From Basidiobolus meristosporus CBS 931.73 (lineage: Eukaryota; Basidiobolomycota; Basidiobolomycetes; Basidiobolales; Basidiobolaceae), in the NCBI GenBank assembly GCA_002104905.1, contig MCFE01000121.1:1-64000 (forward strand): a stretch of DNA of 64,000 nt. Direction: 5' to 3'. A program made the translations under genes and the position numbers. The notes beneath the pieces are model-generated. The model was not told where the DNA came from and ran no database searches. It saw only the letters and a program-made list of their open reading frames with translations. This document shows positions 21,508 to 32,391 of this stretch, piece after piece; the stretch's first letter is position 1; each line of letters opens with the position of its first letter.

Positions 21508-24091
21508 ATGCTAGAAGAAACCTCCCTGCTCGATTCAAAGCAAGGCCCGCTTGACCACGAAAACTCATTTTTCGGCTCGTTGAGCAGTATATTCAATGGG
21601 CTTTACGCTCAATGGACTCAGGTAACATCCCCATCATTGCCCCTGGCATTATAGAAAGGTTTTGTAAAGGCCATTATTTTCTGCGTAGAGCTTGCAACTT
21701 CCGACCAGCCAAAAGCGAGAGTCTGTGGCTTACTATGAGCATCTCCTGAACACTGCTACCTCCTACGATCAATGGGCGGCTGCCGCCTCCATGTTGGACC
21801 AAGTCACCGGTCTGTCTCTCAACGTAGCCTCAGTCCGTTAACCTTACTTACCAACCCCTACCGTTAGGAAAAGAGAAGTGGAAACACAAGGCAGCCTCAC
21901 CCCATTACGACTATGGACTCATCCAAACAAAACTTGAGCAATTAAAAGGGGCCAGAGAGTCGGGGGATTTGTCTATGATCATCTTCTTACTAAGGACTAG
22001 CCTCTCGAGAAATATCGGGGAGATTGGCAAATCTATGGTAAATTGACCCGTATCCCCTTGACCTGATCGCTAAGAGTATTCACACCCTCCCTTATCTAGC
22101 TGTACGGCTACACCCACATCGGCACCAAGAAGCTCATCGACAGCTACATCGAAGAAGTGGTGAAGACCTTAAATATGGTGTGCGACACAGAGTGTGAGGA
22201 TGTGTCAACCAAGATGAAATATGAATTCTTCACCAACACCCGACAATCTTTCGGACGAACGGCGTTGATGCTGAGTGGAGGCGCTTCTTTTGGTAAAGCA
22301 CAACCTATCCCCTCTTGTACCACATCATCTAACACCATCCCTCCCTTTTCTCTCTCACAGGGCTGAACCACGTCGGGGTTTTGAAATGCCTGTACGAGCA
22401 CAAGCTACTCCCAAGAATCATCTCGGGGGCATCGAGCGGGTCCATCATCGCGGCCATCATATGCACACACACCGAGGAAGAGTTTCTCATCAAGCTCAAC
22501 CCAGACAAAATCAACCTGGTACCCCTCTCTCTCACCACCAGCTCCTTTAACCTTTTTGACTGACTTGGCATTTCAGAATACCTTCGCGAGACCTGGCGAC
22601 GATAATTCTTACTTCAAGCGGTTCTCTCGGTTCTTGAAACACGGTAGGCTCTAGGGACATTATCAATGGAATAGGTTAGGGTTGCGGTTAGTGACCATCG
22701 AACTCTATTGGCAGGCGTGCTGTTCGACGTAGAGGTGCTGGTGGAGATGCTGCGAGAGAATATTGGTGATTACACTTTTCTGGTCGGTGGGATTGGATTA
22801 TATCTTGTCACGGGCTTCTATTCAATCGGATCTTCCAGGAAGCGTACAACCGAACCCGACGAATCCTGAACATTCCGGTCAGTTCCTCCACCGTGTACGA
22901 GATGCCCCGACTGCTAAATTATTTGACGGCACCTGATGTGGTAAGCCTCTTCTCAACAAACTTATGGATGGAGTATTGAGTCATTTGTTGTGTAGATCAT
23001 CTGGTCGGCAGTGTAAATATTCATCTACATTATTCAGCACCCCCCCCTTCTCCACGAAACAGAGCCTGACTTTTGCTCGAATAGAGCGGCTTCCTGTGCT
23101 GTCCCATGTATATACAAATCTGCGCCACTTCTCGCCAAGGATAAGGCGGGAAATACCGTTCCTTGGGCACCCACCGGTTTGACTCCACTCCAGCATCCTT
23201 GGCACGTTTCTTGACGTACTGACGAGCATTCTTCAGGACACAGATGCATCGATGGTTCCGTAGAAAAGTGAGTTGCTCTGCTCAGGCTCGCTTGACTCAC
23301 ATCTAACCCCCGATCCTCCTCCCTAGCGACCTGCCAATGAAGCGGCTTTCGGAGCTGTTCAACGTCAACCATTTCATTGTCTGTCAAGGTAGGGTTCGTT
23401 TATGACGCTTCTGTCGCGCTAGGACAATGAAGTCATCCCCTCCAGTGAATCCCCACGTGATTCCGTTTATGCATAGAAGTCTTACCCCGTCCCCAGCTCG
23501 TCGCTTCGTCAACTGGGTTCTCAACCTCGCCTGTTCGGAGATTCAGCACCGAATGAACCAGGTAGGCTCCATTGTGTTGCCCATGATGAACATCTACTGA
23601 GGCACCCCCCCATAGCTCTATGAATTAGGGATCATGCGAAGCCTCTTCTATCGGCTAGAGGCGATCATGTCACAAAGGTACTCGGGCGACATCACGATAG
23701 TCCCGGACATCAAGTATATGGAATTCCTGAACGTCATAGAAAACCCCACGCCCCAGAACTTCCTCGACGCCATCTTGAGAGGGGAAAGAGCCATCTGGCC
23801 AAGTATCCTTTTTCCAAGACTCAGTTGGTGGAGTGTATGAGTGTATGCTTCACTAGGTGTTTCCTTCACTTGGTTGCTTCTGTAGAGATCTCGATCATCA
23901 AGAACCACTGTCAGATCGAGCTGTGTATCGACGAGATGATTTACCAGCTTCGCTTGCAAATGCTTGAAGAGAGCACCACCAATCAGGCCAAAGAATCCAT
24001 CGAGACAAGGAAGACTCGCTCCTCGCTTCCTGGCGCCACCTATCGCTCCTGCTCAGACTTCAAATCAGGATACGGCATGACCCACTCGTGA
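21508..24091 (+). CDS. Patatin-type triacylglycerol lipase (Tgl3/4/5-like), 15 exons
   Basis: My exons are 21508-21621, 21689-21809, 21868-22037, 22100-22292, 22361-22518, 22577-22643, 22715-22782, 22839-22940, 22996-23012, 23085-23176, 23237-23267, 23327-23388, 23446-23561, 23616-23802 and 23886-24091, giving 567 residues with all phases consistent. The N-terminus carries the DUF3336 region (KWKHKAASPHYDYGL, FLLRTSLSRNIGEIG). The patatin core has the oxyanion loop SGGASFG (about 192-198), the nucleophile motif GASSG (221-225, Ser223), TFLEAYNRTRRILN, and the dyad Asp in CIDGSVENDLPMKRL (Asp373). VNHFIVCQVNPHVIPF follows. The family hydrolyses triacylglycerol on lipid droplets, and some members also act as acyltransferases. 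Introns are short and one exon has only 17 bases. Both catalytic residues are present, so the enzyme should be active. Confidence 0.9.
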
Positions 24092-24317
24092 TTTAGCTCG
24101 AACAATGCTATCAAGCAATGCTTCCCAGTTGTTTATCCATCTCGCTCCTAGAAAATCCGTGAATAAATCAGCATTTAAAACCGGATTTTTGGTTGGGGTT
24201 TTTCACTAGGTGAGGTGGGTGGGCAGGAGGGTGATCGTTCGTCATGTGATCCCCACCGCCGCTTGAAAAGGATGGATGGGTTCGTTGCTTCAAAAATTTC
24301 TTGCCGCCTATTGAACC

Positions 24318-25833
24318 ATGGTATTCGAACTCTATACTTGGGGACAAGGGTTTGAACTCCCTTCATTGGATCCCCTCTGTTTAACCATTGAGGTAGAGAA
24401 ATTTCCGCGTGTACTGTGGGGGTGGTTGGGGTTACCTGGAAATGGACAGGAAACGATACTCACTAGCCTTCTCCATATAGACCTACCTCAATTTGACCAA
24501 TGCCAGTTGGGTTGCCAATGAATGTAACAATCCCAGCGCATCACCCTCCGGTAAGTTTGCTTTCGGCCCCGCGCCTTCGGCCGCAACCCAGCTAAAATAT
24601 TCCACCCTTTCAGGCGAATTGCCCCTCCTAAGAGACGGCAAAGAGTACATTTGTGGCGTCAACAACATCCTCACCTATCTAAGCAAACAAGTAAGACATC
24701 ACCAACCTCGCCTCACGAGTGTGCGTACACAGTTGAGGAAAACTCGTTAACGTTGGGAATGTAGGGTCTGGATCTGAGCAAGTCCCTCAACGACCAGCAG
24801 AAGGCCGAAACTCTCGCGTGAGAACCGTTTTAGAGTCCAACCCAGTCTAGTGGAATATGTGCTGACCGCAAACACGCATTTTGTTTACTTAGTTACTCCG
24901 CCCTGGTCAACGATAGACTTATGGATGGTTTGGTAAGAGACGGGAAATGTCGGCTCGAACGCGCTGGATCCCACTGAACTCACCCTTCTCTTGGAATGTT
25001 AGTTGTACGCTTGGTATGGTGACCAGGAGAATTTCACCCAGATCACTCGACCCACCTACGCCAAACTTCTCCCACTCGCTCTACGCTACTACACCCCGGT
25101 CACTCTGAGGAAAACCGCCCTCACCAAGATTGAGAAGTACGGCTTCCCCAAAGAGGAGGGCAAGAAGCCCAAGAAGGAAGCGGTGGCTCCCGAAGTAAGC
25201 AACCATCTTGGCTCGATCCGTAGGAAATCCCATCGTTAACGACCGCTTGCCATTGTAGATATATGAGCTGGTAAGAGACCACTATCGGGTCCTGTCTAAG
25301 AAGCTCGGTGAACAGCAATTTTTCTTTGGCGACAGGTGAGCTTCGTTAACCTTCTGTTCTGTGGACCACGACTTACCTGAATTGGGATTTTCTGTAGCCC
25401 CACCACCCTTGATGCCGTCGTTTTTGGTCAGCTGGCCCTTCACTACTATCCCGAACTCCCTAACGCTCGCCTGGCCACTATGCTCAAGGAAGAATTCCCC
25501 AACTTGGGCCATTTCTGCGACAGAGTACGTGGCCTCGCGTTCAGCAAGCCGGTCGAGAAGTCGAGCTCCCTGGATACACCATCCCCTCTCAGCGGGCTTC
25601 TTGGATCCCCAGTCAGCTGGTTCAAGAACAACTTCCTGATTCGCTTCACAGGCACTAAAGAAGCGGCCCCCAAAACGCCCGAGCAAGAGGAATTCGAAAG
25701 AAAGAGATTCCTGTCGATCTTCGGGGCGGCGTGGTTCATGATCGCGTTCGTCGTTTACAACGGAATCATCTCGATCCAGACGGTTGAAGCCGAGGATGAG
25801 GACGACGACGAGGAATACTACGAATTGGATTAG
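24318..25833 (+). CDS. Sam37/metaxin-like mitochondrial outer-membrane import subunit
   Basis: The eight exons are 24318-24392, 24481-24550, 24614-24690, 24765-24817, 24893-24932, 25003-25194, 25259-25335 and 25398-25833 (339 residues). The N-terminus MVFELYTWGQGFELPSLDP is the thioredoxin-like start of metaxin/Tom37. The middle has LPLLRDGKEYICGVNNIL. The GST_C part carries FFFGDSPTTLDAVVFGQLAL, the family hallmark. A C-terminal membrane segment (about 299-319, SIFGAAWFMIAFVVYNGI) is followed by a strongly acidic tail. Family members belong to the SAM complex, which inserts beta-barrel proteins; in yeast Sam37 caps Sam50. It lies 226 bases downstream of the lipase gene in the same direction. 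Confidence 0.9.
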
Positions 25834-26036
25834 CCATCCGCCTTATCAGCCATCACCCATTGAAAACCATTCCCATCATTCAACTCCCAATAAAATCGAA
25901 TTGCCCATCGTGCAAGCAGCATAGTTCAAGTTGGAATTTGGAGAAACCATTTATTAGATTAAGCGGTGGCCAGCATGATTAGATGTGTATAGATATAAAT
26001 GTTGTAGGATGGGGATTTACCGATCTGATACATTGT

Positions 26037-26698
26037 CTAGAGTGCCATGTAGGAGAGGGCAGCCAAAACGATGGCAGAAGATCCCCATCCAGCAGCGTTA
26101 ATGGAGCCAGCGTTAGGCTTGTTTCCTTGGGAGGTGCTGCCACTACCAGTCCCAGTTTGGGTAGATTGAGCACCGCTGGTAGATCCGGTGGCAGATCCGG
26201 TGGCAGCAGGAGCAGCAGCGGTGTAGAGAGGAGTAGCATTCACATCAGAGACGTTGAGGTATGAAGGAGGGCTGTTGGGGGTTTTGCATTGGAACTTGGT
26301 GGTACAGGCAGAGTAGCATTGGTTAACAGTGTTATCCTTAGGGCACTTGGCATTACAGTCTCCCAATTTGCCTTCGCATTCGGCAACGACGACGGGCCAC
26401 AAGTAAGCGATTTGGTCGGGAACCTTGGTCTTGCAACCGCATCCCCAGCCCATAGTCTTGGGGTTGCAGAAATTCATGGGGGCCTGGTCCACACCACCGC
26501 AGTTGATGGTACAGAAGGCAGTCTGTCTGTTACAGATTTCACTACGGGAGGCCTCAGGGATGTCAAGGACGGACCAGTCCGCACCTACAATCGAGTCAGC
26601 ATCAATCAACAAAAGGCATCTCCGTCGAGCTTCTTACCAATAACACTTTGGGTGAAGGAAAGGGCAACAGCGAGGGTAGAGAGGGAAAGGAACTTCAT
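26037..26698 (-). CDS. Cysteine-rich GPI-anchored surface protein (DUF7707-like)
   Basis: Two exons, 26698-26638 and 26584-26037, are joined over a 53-bp GT-AG intron, giving 202 residues. The first exon supplies the signal peptide MKFLSLSTLAVALSFTQSVI. Residues of about 30-125 carry regularly spaced cysteines (EICNRQTAFCTINCGG, GWGCGCKTKVPD, GDCNAKCPKD, CYSACTTKFQC), resembling the fungal DUF7707 family. A Gly/Ser/Thr-rich linker and a C-terminal hydrophobic tail (SSAIVLAALSYMAL) mark a GPI-anchoring signal. It should sit at the cell surface or in the wall; molecular role is unknown. It converges on the SAM37 gene with about 200 bases between stop codons. Confidence 0.8.
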
Positions 26699-26920
26699 TT
26701 TGAGAAAGACACTGATGTTGGCCGGGTCGCTGGCGGCTTGTATTTAAAGCACTCGGCGATCACAAGAAAAACGCACGCTAATGGTACACCAATTAATGTG
26801 GGTGATACTGCATTGAGACACCATCCTCAAAATGAACCCTAACCCTAGATCAGCCCCAATGAGAGCGGCCGCACGACTAAGCTTACTATCTTTTGAGATT
26901 GAAACATTTCTGAAGAGAAT

Positions 26921-26953
26921 AAATCAATACGAAATCAATACGAAATCAATACG
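26921..26953 (+). repeat. 11-bp perfect tandem repeat, 3 units
   Basis: The unit AAATCAATACG occurs three times without change. Confidence 0.9.
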
Positions 26954-27080
26954 AAAATGAGCTAGGACTGGTATTTTCTGGACACGATCTTCACTACTCC
27001 AGAACCAGATTGGTCCATGGGAGAGGGGAAATTTGCGTACCTCCCGAAGGATGATTGAATGAATGCACCATGAGATGGGT

Positions 27081-27150
27081 TGTGTAGCCAACGTTTAGGT
27101 GTTGATCAAGTGAACTGTGTAGCCACCATCGAGGTGCTGATTAAGTAGGA
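27081..27150 (+). repeat. 35-bp imperfect direct duplication
   Basis: TGTGTAGCCAACGTTTAGG and the following bases at 27081-27115 are repeated with changes at 27116-27150 (TGTGTAGCCACCATCGAGG). The repeat is intergenic. Confidence 0.75.
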
Positions 27151-27182
27151 TATTTATTGTGAATACATCGTCTAGACATTGT

Positions 27183-28100
27183 TTAAGAGATTCCACGCAC
27201 CGCGGTTGGTTTGGAGTTACTGTGGATCGGTACGTTCTTCGCGCGCTCGATTTTTTCCTGGATATTCTGCAGAAACTCGGGGCATCTGGCCTGGAAGGTC
27301 AGTTTGGTGGCCGCAACGGCGGTCTTTCGATAGAGGGCGGTCAACGCGGTGTTGACGTCGTACTCGAATCGGAGTTGGTTGAGCGGGGCGGCCTTGCTAC
27401 GGACACTACAATGGTTAATCAGCTCGCGTAACAAGGGACTATCCTGCAGGAATTCCAGGCTCACGGGGAGCGTGATCTCTATGCGCGAGGTCGTCCGGGC
27501 GGGGAACGTTAGCTGTGTAGGGATGGTATTGGCGAAGTCGGGCATTGTGTTGATGCCTGGCTTGAGCTGAACTTTGGTCTGGTGGAGAGACTCTTAGCTT
27601 GGGCATATGAACCAACAAATTCTCAGCATCCAAGTTACCTTTACATACACCTCCTCAGCTTGTGCAGCCACCCAGTTAGGGTTGTCAACTGATACCGAGA
27701 GCTTTGTCTCGAATTTCAGCATCCTGGCTGCGCCCCTCACCTCCCATCGGACCGTACCATTCGGGCTCCGTAGATCGATCTGACTCACCTCGGCAGTGAT
27801 CGTTCTAGGGCACAGGAAGAATAGGGACAATCCGGCCGCCAACACCAAGAACAATACGATAGATAATATTATGGCTAATCTCCGAGTGAAATACAGCTGG
27901 GAGCAGCAGCTTGGCGGGCTTCGGTAATGGACAAAGGGCTTCGGTTGGGACTTGGGCCGATAGGGAACATAATCCAGGATTGCCCGCTCCTTGTCGTAGC
28001 CATCGTCCTCCAGGGGAAAGCCAAAGTCATGAGAGAAGGAGTCCATGTCCTTCTTGGAGAACTTTGAGGCTTTCGTGAATTTCCCGGTTAAATCCTTCAT
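27183..28100 (-). CDS. LEA_2-domain single-pass membrane protein
   Basis: The exons are 28100-27639 and 27578-27183 with a 60-bp intron, giving about 285 residues; an acceptor nine bases earlier on the minus strand is also possible and would add a few residues. The N-terminal 70 residues are charged and cytosolic. Residues 75-97 form a membrane segment (LAIILSIVLFLVLAAGLSLF), followed by an extracytosolic LEA_2-like beta domain (ITAEVSQIDLRSPNGT, KLSVSVDNPNW, VQLKPGINTMPDFANTI). This is the architecture of NDR1/HIN1-like and fungal LEA_2 proteins, thought to bind or sense the lipid-wall interface. It diverges from histone H1 across an 833-bp intergenic region. Confidence 0.78.
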
Positions 28101-28933
28101 CTTTTCAAACGACCAATTCTTGGTGTCCCCTCAATTTCACACACAAAAACAACCAAATAAGCAGGGAAAATTGTCACAAGGGAGGCGATACCCCGTAGTT
28201 ATGGAACAAAAATCTCTACTGACAGCCGAATGAAACGGGTTGGGCGCGGACGGGCCAGAGAACCAGCGTTATGTTGGTCTTTCTCGTGGAGGCCCGGCTT
28301 TGCTTTATACTGGCATTCATGTGGAGCCAGACAATCAACAATATGCATCCGCACAATGGCCAAAAGCTTATTTTGTCCTTGCATTGTGTGATTGTGCGGC
28401 CTTTTATAGATATTATGACTGGTGGCCCACGGTGTATGCTAAGCTAGGCGCTCTCGGAGGATTAGCACCACCTTGTCAGTGCTCATTTCAATCCATGCGC
28501 TCAGGTGGCTCGAAGGAAAATCGAAATGGAACAGGCACGCGCGTGAAATTTCAATTTTAGATCATCTGACGCGCACCATCATTCAATGGATATTAATACA
28601 TTCACAAATTGCCAGGATCGAAAGCAAAATCGAAATGTTAAACTCGTACAACTAGGAAGTAGACATTCATTTGGATGAGCGGACAATAGATCCATTTGAC
28701 TAGGCTGGAAATTGATTCGCTCCAGGTGGCCGATTCCTTTGAGTAAATTAAACCAATCATAGTATTATCGCTCAATGCCACTCAATTCCATGATCACATA
28801 TAAATTGAAGGTGACTTGTAAATGCGGATCCACGAATCCATCTTTCTCTTTTGTTCTTATTCCGTATTTGCCGTAGGCACATCCACACCCACTCCCACAT
28901 CCACTTCCACCATTTGTAAGTATTGTAGTGAAT
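28101..28933. other. Divergent intergenic region between LEA_2 gene and histone H1
   Basis: No gene supported. A TATAAATT at about 28799-28806 lies roughly 130 bases before the H1 ATG. A C/A-rich stretch (28877-28912) and a GTAAGTATTGTAG stretch precede the ATG, perhaps a leader element. Confidence 0.45.
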
Positions 28934-29647
28934 ATGGTAACCCCTCGTACTTCTCGTACCTCCAAGACTCCCGAAAAGAAGGCCCCCACCAGCCCTACCA
29001 AGCCTAAACAGGCTAAGGTGGTGAAGAAATCTCCCACCGCTGCCAAAAAATCCGCCAGTGGAAATCCCACTTACAAGGAAATGATCACTGCGGCAATCGT
29101 GAATCTGAAGGAGCGGAACGGCTCCTCGCGTCAAGCAATCAAGAAGTACATCCAAGCCAACTACAAAGTTAGCGAGACCTTTGACAGCTTATTCAACCTC
29201 GCTATCAAGCGCGGTGTTGTTTCTGAAGACTTCACTCAACCCAAGGGCCCCTCCGGCCCTGTGAAGTTGGCTAAGAAGCCCACAGAATCCAAGCCAAAGG
29301 TCAAGGAAGCAAAGCCCAAGGCCAAGCCTGTTGAGAAGAAGGAAGTGAAGGCAGCTGCCAAGCCCAAGAAGACTACCGCCACAAAGAAGGCCGCCAAGCC
29401 CAAGGAATCCAAGGCTAAGGAGTCTAAGCCTAAGGAAACCAAAGCCAAGGAGACCAAGTCTAAGGAGGTAAAGGCCAAGGAGACCAAAACCAAAGAGGCC
29501 AAGCCCAAGGACGCTGCCAAGTCAGCAAAGAAATCAGCCGCCAAGCCTGCAGCTACCAAGGCCAAGGCAGCCTCCACTGCCACAAAGAAGCGCGCCGCCC
29601 CTAAGAAGGCCCCATCCCCAGCTGCCAAGAAGGCCAAGAGTAAATAA
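28934..29647 (+). CDS. Linker histone H1
   Basis: An intronless 237-residue frame with ATG at 28934. An N-terminal Ser/Thr/Lys-rich arm ([16 protein letters not shown]) leads to the winged-helix globular domain at about 44-112 ([45 protein letters not shown]). A long lysine/alanine/proline tail follows, with repeated [11 protein letters not shown]-type units. The tail is highly basic, as in fungal and plant H1. The protein binds nucleosome linker DNA and compacts chromatin. SPTK, TPEKK and similar motifs could be CDK sites (inferred). The antisense frame over the tail is a composition artefact. Confidence 0.93.
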   Translation: MVTPRTSRTSKTPEKKAPTSPTKPKQAKVVKKSPTAAKKSASGNPTYKEMITAAIVNLKERNGSSRQAIKKYIQANYKVSETFDSLFNLAIKRGVVSEDFTQPKGPSGPVKLAKKPTESKPKVKEAKPKAKPVEKKEVKAAAKPKKTTATKKAAKPKESKAKESKPKETKAKETKSKEVKAKETKTKEAKPKDAAKSAKKSAAKPAATKAKAASTATKKRAAPKKAPSPAAKKAKSK

Positions 29648-30143
29648 TCCAGTAGACTGTTGATTATCTGGCTCATAATCTCTTTGTTTCCAACAGTTGA
29701 TGTTAAACCTGAGTTATATTCCCTTAGTTTGTGTGTATATAATTTCTTCATATCCTTCTTTTGTCCTCATTCATTATTTTGTGGTAACCTTTTTCGCTTC
29801 TCGCTTATTAATAATAAATAAATTAAAGTGAAACTCTCTTGGATATCGCAATCCCCAGTTTGTGTTGAGTGCGCGAACGTCGCGAGTAGCCATCACCGGG
29901 ATGTCACGCGATCAACCGGTTTTAGTGCGCATACACACCATTGGTGAGCGATAGTTAATGAAGGTGCAGGGGGTGTCGGTAGCTGGAGCAGCAAGGGATA
30001 AATATGGCGCGCGTGGGATGGTCGTTGATTTACGCGGTGTTAGATGGCTGGTGCATAATCACTTTATTGATTGGTGGGTGTGGGGGGCTGATTTATACTA
30101 GACTACAAAACGGAGCAAAATAGAGTGGATTCTGGGAATCTTC
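29648..30143. other. Convergent 3' region of H1 and aldehyde dehydrogenase genes
   Basis: No coding frame seen. AATAATAAATAAATTAAAG near 29809-29827 could provide H1 polyadenylation signals. Confidence 0.45.
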
Positions 30144-31890
30144 CTAGAGGGCGAATCCAACACCAATGGATTTGATGATGCTATACTCATAGATCGACTC
30201 CACTCCCAGGTCTTTTCCAAATCCGCTGCATTTCATGCCGCCAAATGGCATGTAATATGGATTGAAGTTGTACGTATTATGCCACACTAGGCCAAATTGC
30301 ATTTCCCTATACATGCGCTCCGCGATTTTTTGTTCCTTGGTCCAGAACCCACAACCCAGTCCATATTCGGTGTTGTTCACTCCACGGAGAACCTCGTCGA
30401 TGCTCTCGAACCTGGCATGTGGATAAGTATTTTCCTTGTGCTGCATCAAAAATCGCCTTTCACTTACGGTTCCATAACACACAGGACTGGCCCAAAGATC
30501 TCCTCCTTGAAGAGCTTCGACGTTTCAGGCACGTTGATGAAGATGGTGGGTGGGATGAAGAATCCCTTGTTCTCCACCACTTTGCCACCAATCAGGGCCT
30601 CCAATTTCTCGACGTTGACCGCGTGCTCAAGGAATCCCTTGACTTTCTGGTACTGTCTGCGGAAGGCGACTGGGCCAAGCTTGACATCGGGGTCCTCGCA
30701 AGGGTTGCCGACCTTGAGGGTGGGCTCCTTAGCCTTGAGTTTTTCAAGGAAGGTCTTGTGGATGGACTTGTGCAGGTACAGTCGGGTAGCGGCGCAGCAA
30801 TTCTGCCCGACTGTGGCATAGGCACCGTTCCACACATCGTTCACCGCCTTGTCGATGTCCGCGTCCTCAAAAACCACCAGGGGCGACTTGCCGCCAAGTT
30901 CGAGTTTGACCTTTTTCAGGTTGGATTCCGAGGAAGCTTTCATGATGGCTCGCCCGGTGTTGGTTGACCCCGTGAAGGAGATTAAACTAACCTGCGGAAG
31001 TTGTTTAGCATTTTGACTAACCGGCTTCGTTTGGATGGCGTACCTCTTCATGTCTGGACAAGGCGTCGCCGGCAATGCTGCCCCAGCCAGAGATGATGTT
31101 CACCACCCCCGGGGGGAATCCAGCCTCTTTGATTAGGGATCCAAGGTGTAGACAGCTGAGGGGAGCTACCTCGGAGGGCTTAAGGACAATGCAGTTTCCG
31201 GCGGCGAGGGCTGGCGCAAGCTTCCAGACTGCCATCAAGAGAGGGTACTGGATACAAACAAGTTAGCCACTGCATTATAGCCTGGACATGCCATGGTATA
31301 CTCACGTTCCATGGCGTAATCAAGCCTACTACGCCAGCCGGATATATACGGGTTTGTGCGCTGACCATATGGTCATCAAAATTGGCGGGTGGGTATGTTT
31401 TGCCATAGATCTTGTCGGTGTAGCCTGAGAGAACCAATGGTGAGTAGACTTTCACTCACTACAACCACAGGCACAGACGAGTACCTGCGTAGAAACGGAA
31501 GCATCTGGCACTTTCCTCGACATCCTCCCTGGCCTCAGCTTGATGTTTACCAACGTTGATGGTCTCCATCTTTGCCAAGAGATCGGTATCCCGCTCCACT
31601 AAATCGGCCAGCTTCAGCAACAATTTGCTGCGGGTCTCAGTGTCGATTTTCCCCCAGCCATTTTTGTAGAATGCCGCTTTGGCGGCCTGGACCGCTTTAT
31701 CCACGTCTTCGGCTGAGGCGGCTGCGACATTGGCAATAAGCGTTTCGTCGGAGGGGTTGACCACGGCGATCAGGGGGTTGTCGGAGGATGGCTCCTCGGC
31801 AGCCTGGGACGATTGCTTTACCGAATCAACGAACTCGTTGTTGATAAAGAGCTGAGTATACTTGATATCGATAGGGGAGGTGCTAGGCAT
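30144..31890 (-). CDS. NAD(P)+-dependent aldehyde dehydrogenase, 5 exons
   Basis: The exons are 31890-31485, 31424-31306, 31247-31044, 30991-30468 and 30411-30144 (506 residues, phases consistent). The ATG at 31890 is preferred over an upstream in-frame one because it lies about 36 bases below a TATATATA. The N-terminus [11 protein letters not shown] is the usual ALDH start. Further motifs are [21 protein letters not shown], the coenzyme loop FTGSTNTG, the general base Glu274 in LELGGKSP, the nucleophile Cys308 in [10 protein letters not shown], and EEIFGPVL and PFGGMKCSG near the end. Glu-to-Cys spacing is 34, as in class 1/2 enzymes. It oxidises aldehydes to acids, probably in the cytosol since no targeting peptide is seen. 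Its substrate is not predictable. Confidence 0.93.
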
Positions 31891-32391
31891 TTTATGAATT
31901 AGACTTTCAGCGGAGGCGAAGCTCAGTATATATATAGCCTCGATACTTGCCATATAGAGGCGATTGTCGTCAGTGAGAGTGCGCTTGATTGGTGTAGCTC
32001 AGGATTTCCAATACTCACGATAGAATTCGTCATTGCGTCTGAGGCAATCTGGCGTATGCCATTCCTGATTGCCCTTCCTGATTGCCTAACCCACCCTCAT
32101 CAATGCTACTTAAATCCGTGTAATACGCTCAGAATCAGGGCTAGGGTTAGGGCTGGGATTAGGATCGGAATGCCGCTGATCTCACCTAGCCCTAGAATTA
32201 AATCATTGAGTGGTCAAAATCGACGCATTTTAAGCAAGTCAAGGTGAAGTGAGAATACAAAATCTGACGTGACGTAAGGATAATGATATTGTGCGCTGAG
32301 AGGAGTTGACGCTTCCAAAAGATCCACCTGCGTTAGCTGACCTCTCATATATTTCTTTCCTTACCAGTATTATACATATATCTTAATAAGA
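31891..32391. other. Bidirectional promoter region (ALDH and UBX gene)
   Basis: Five hundred bases separate the two divergent start codons. On the ALDH side a TATATATA lies at about 31926-31933. On the UBX side an AT-rich stretch precedes the ATG. No RNA gene or frame is supported. Confidence 0.45.
31926..31933 (-). promoter_or_regulatory. Candidate TATA box of the ALDH gene
   Basis: TATATATA on the minus strand lies about 36-43 bases upstream of the ATG at 31890. The short spacing supports that ATG as the start. Confidence 0.35.

Larger units (their letters stand above)
26699..27182. other. Intergenic with two small tandem repeats
   Basis: This is the promoter side of the GPI-protein gene and the 3' flank of the LEA_2 gene. 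It contains an 11-bp repeat (26921-26953) and a 35-bp duplication (27081-27150). No gene seen. Confidence 0.5.

Noticed and set aside
26838-26850. CCCTAA-like telomere repeats, also near 32139 and 22671
   Set aside because: Only two partial units at each place, inside ordinary intergenic or intron sequence; not a telomere or a clear interstitial array.
29236-29751. 171-codon antisense frame over histone H1
   Set aside because: It mirrors the lysine-rich H1 tail (AAG repeats read as Leu/Ala-rich antisense) and has no independent support.
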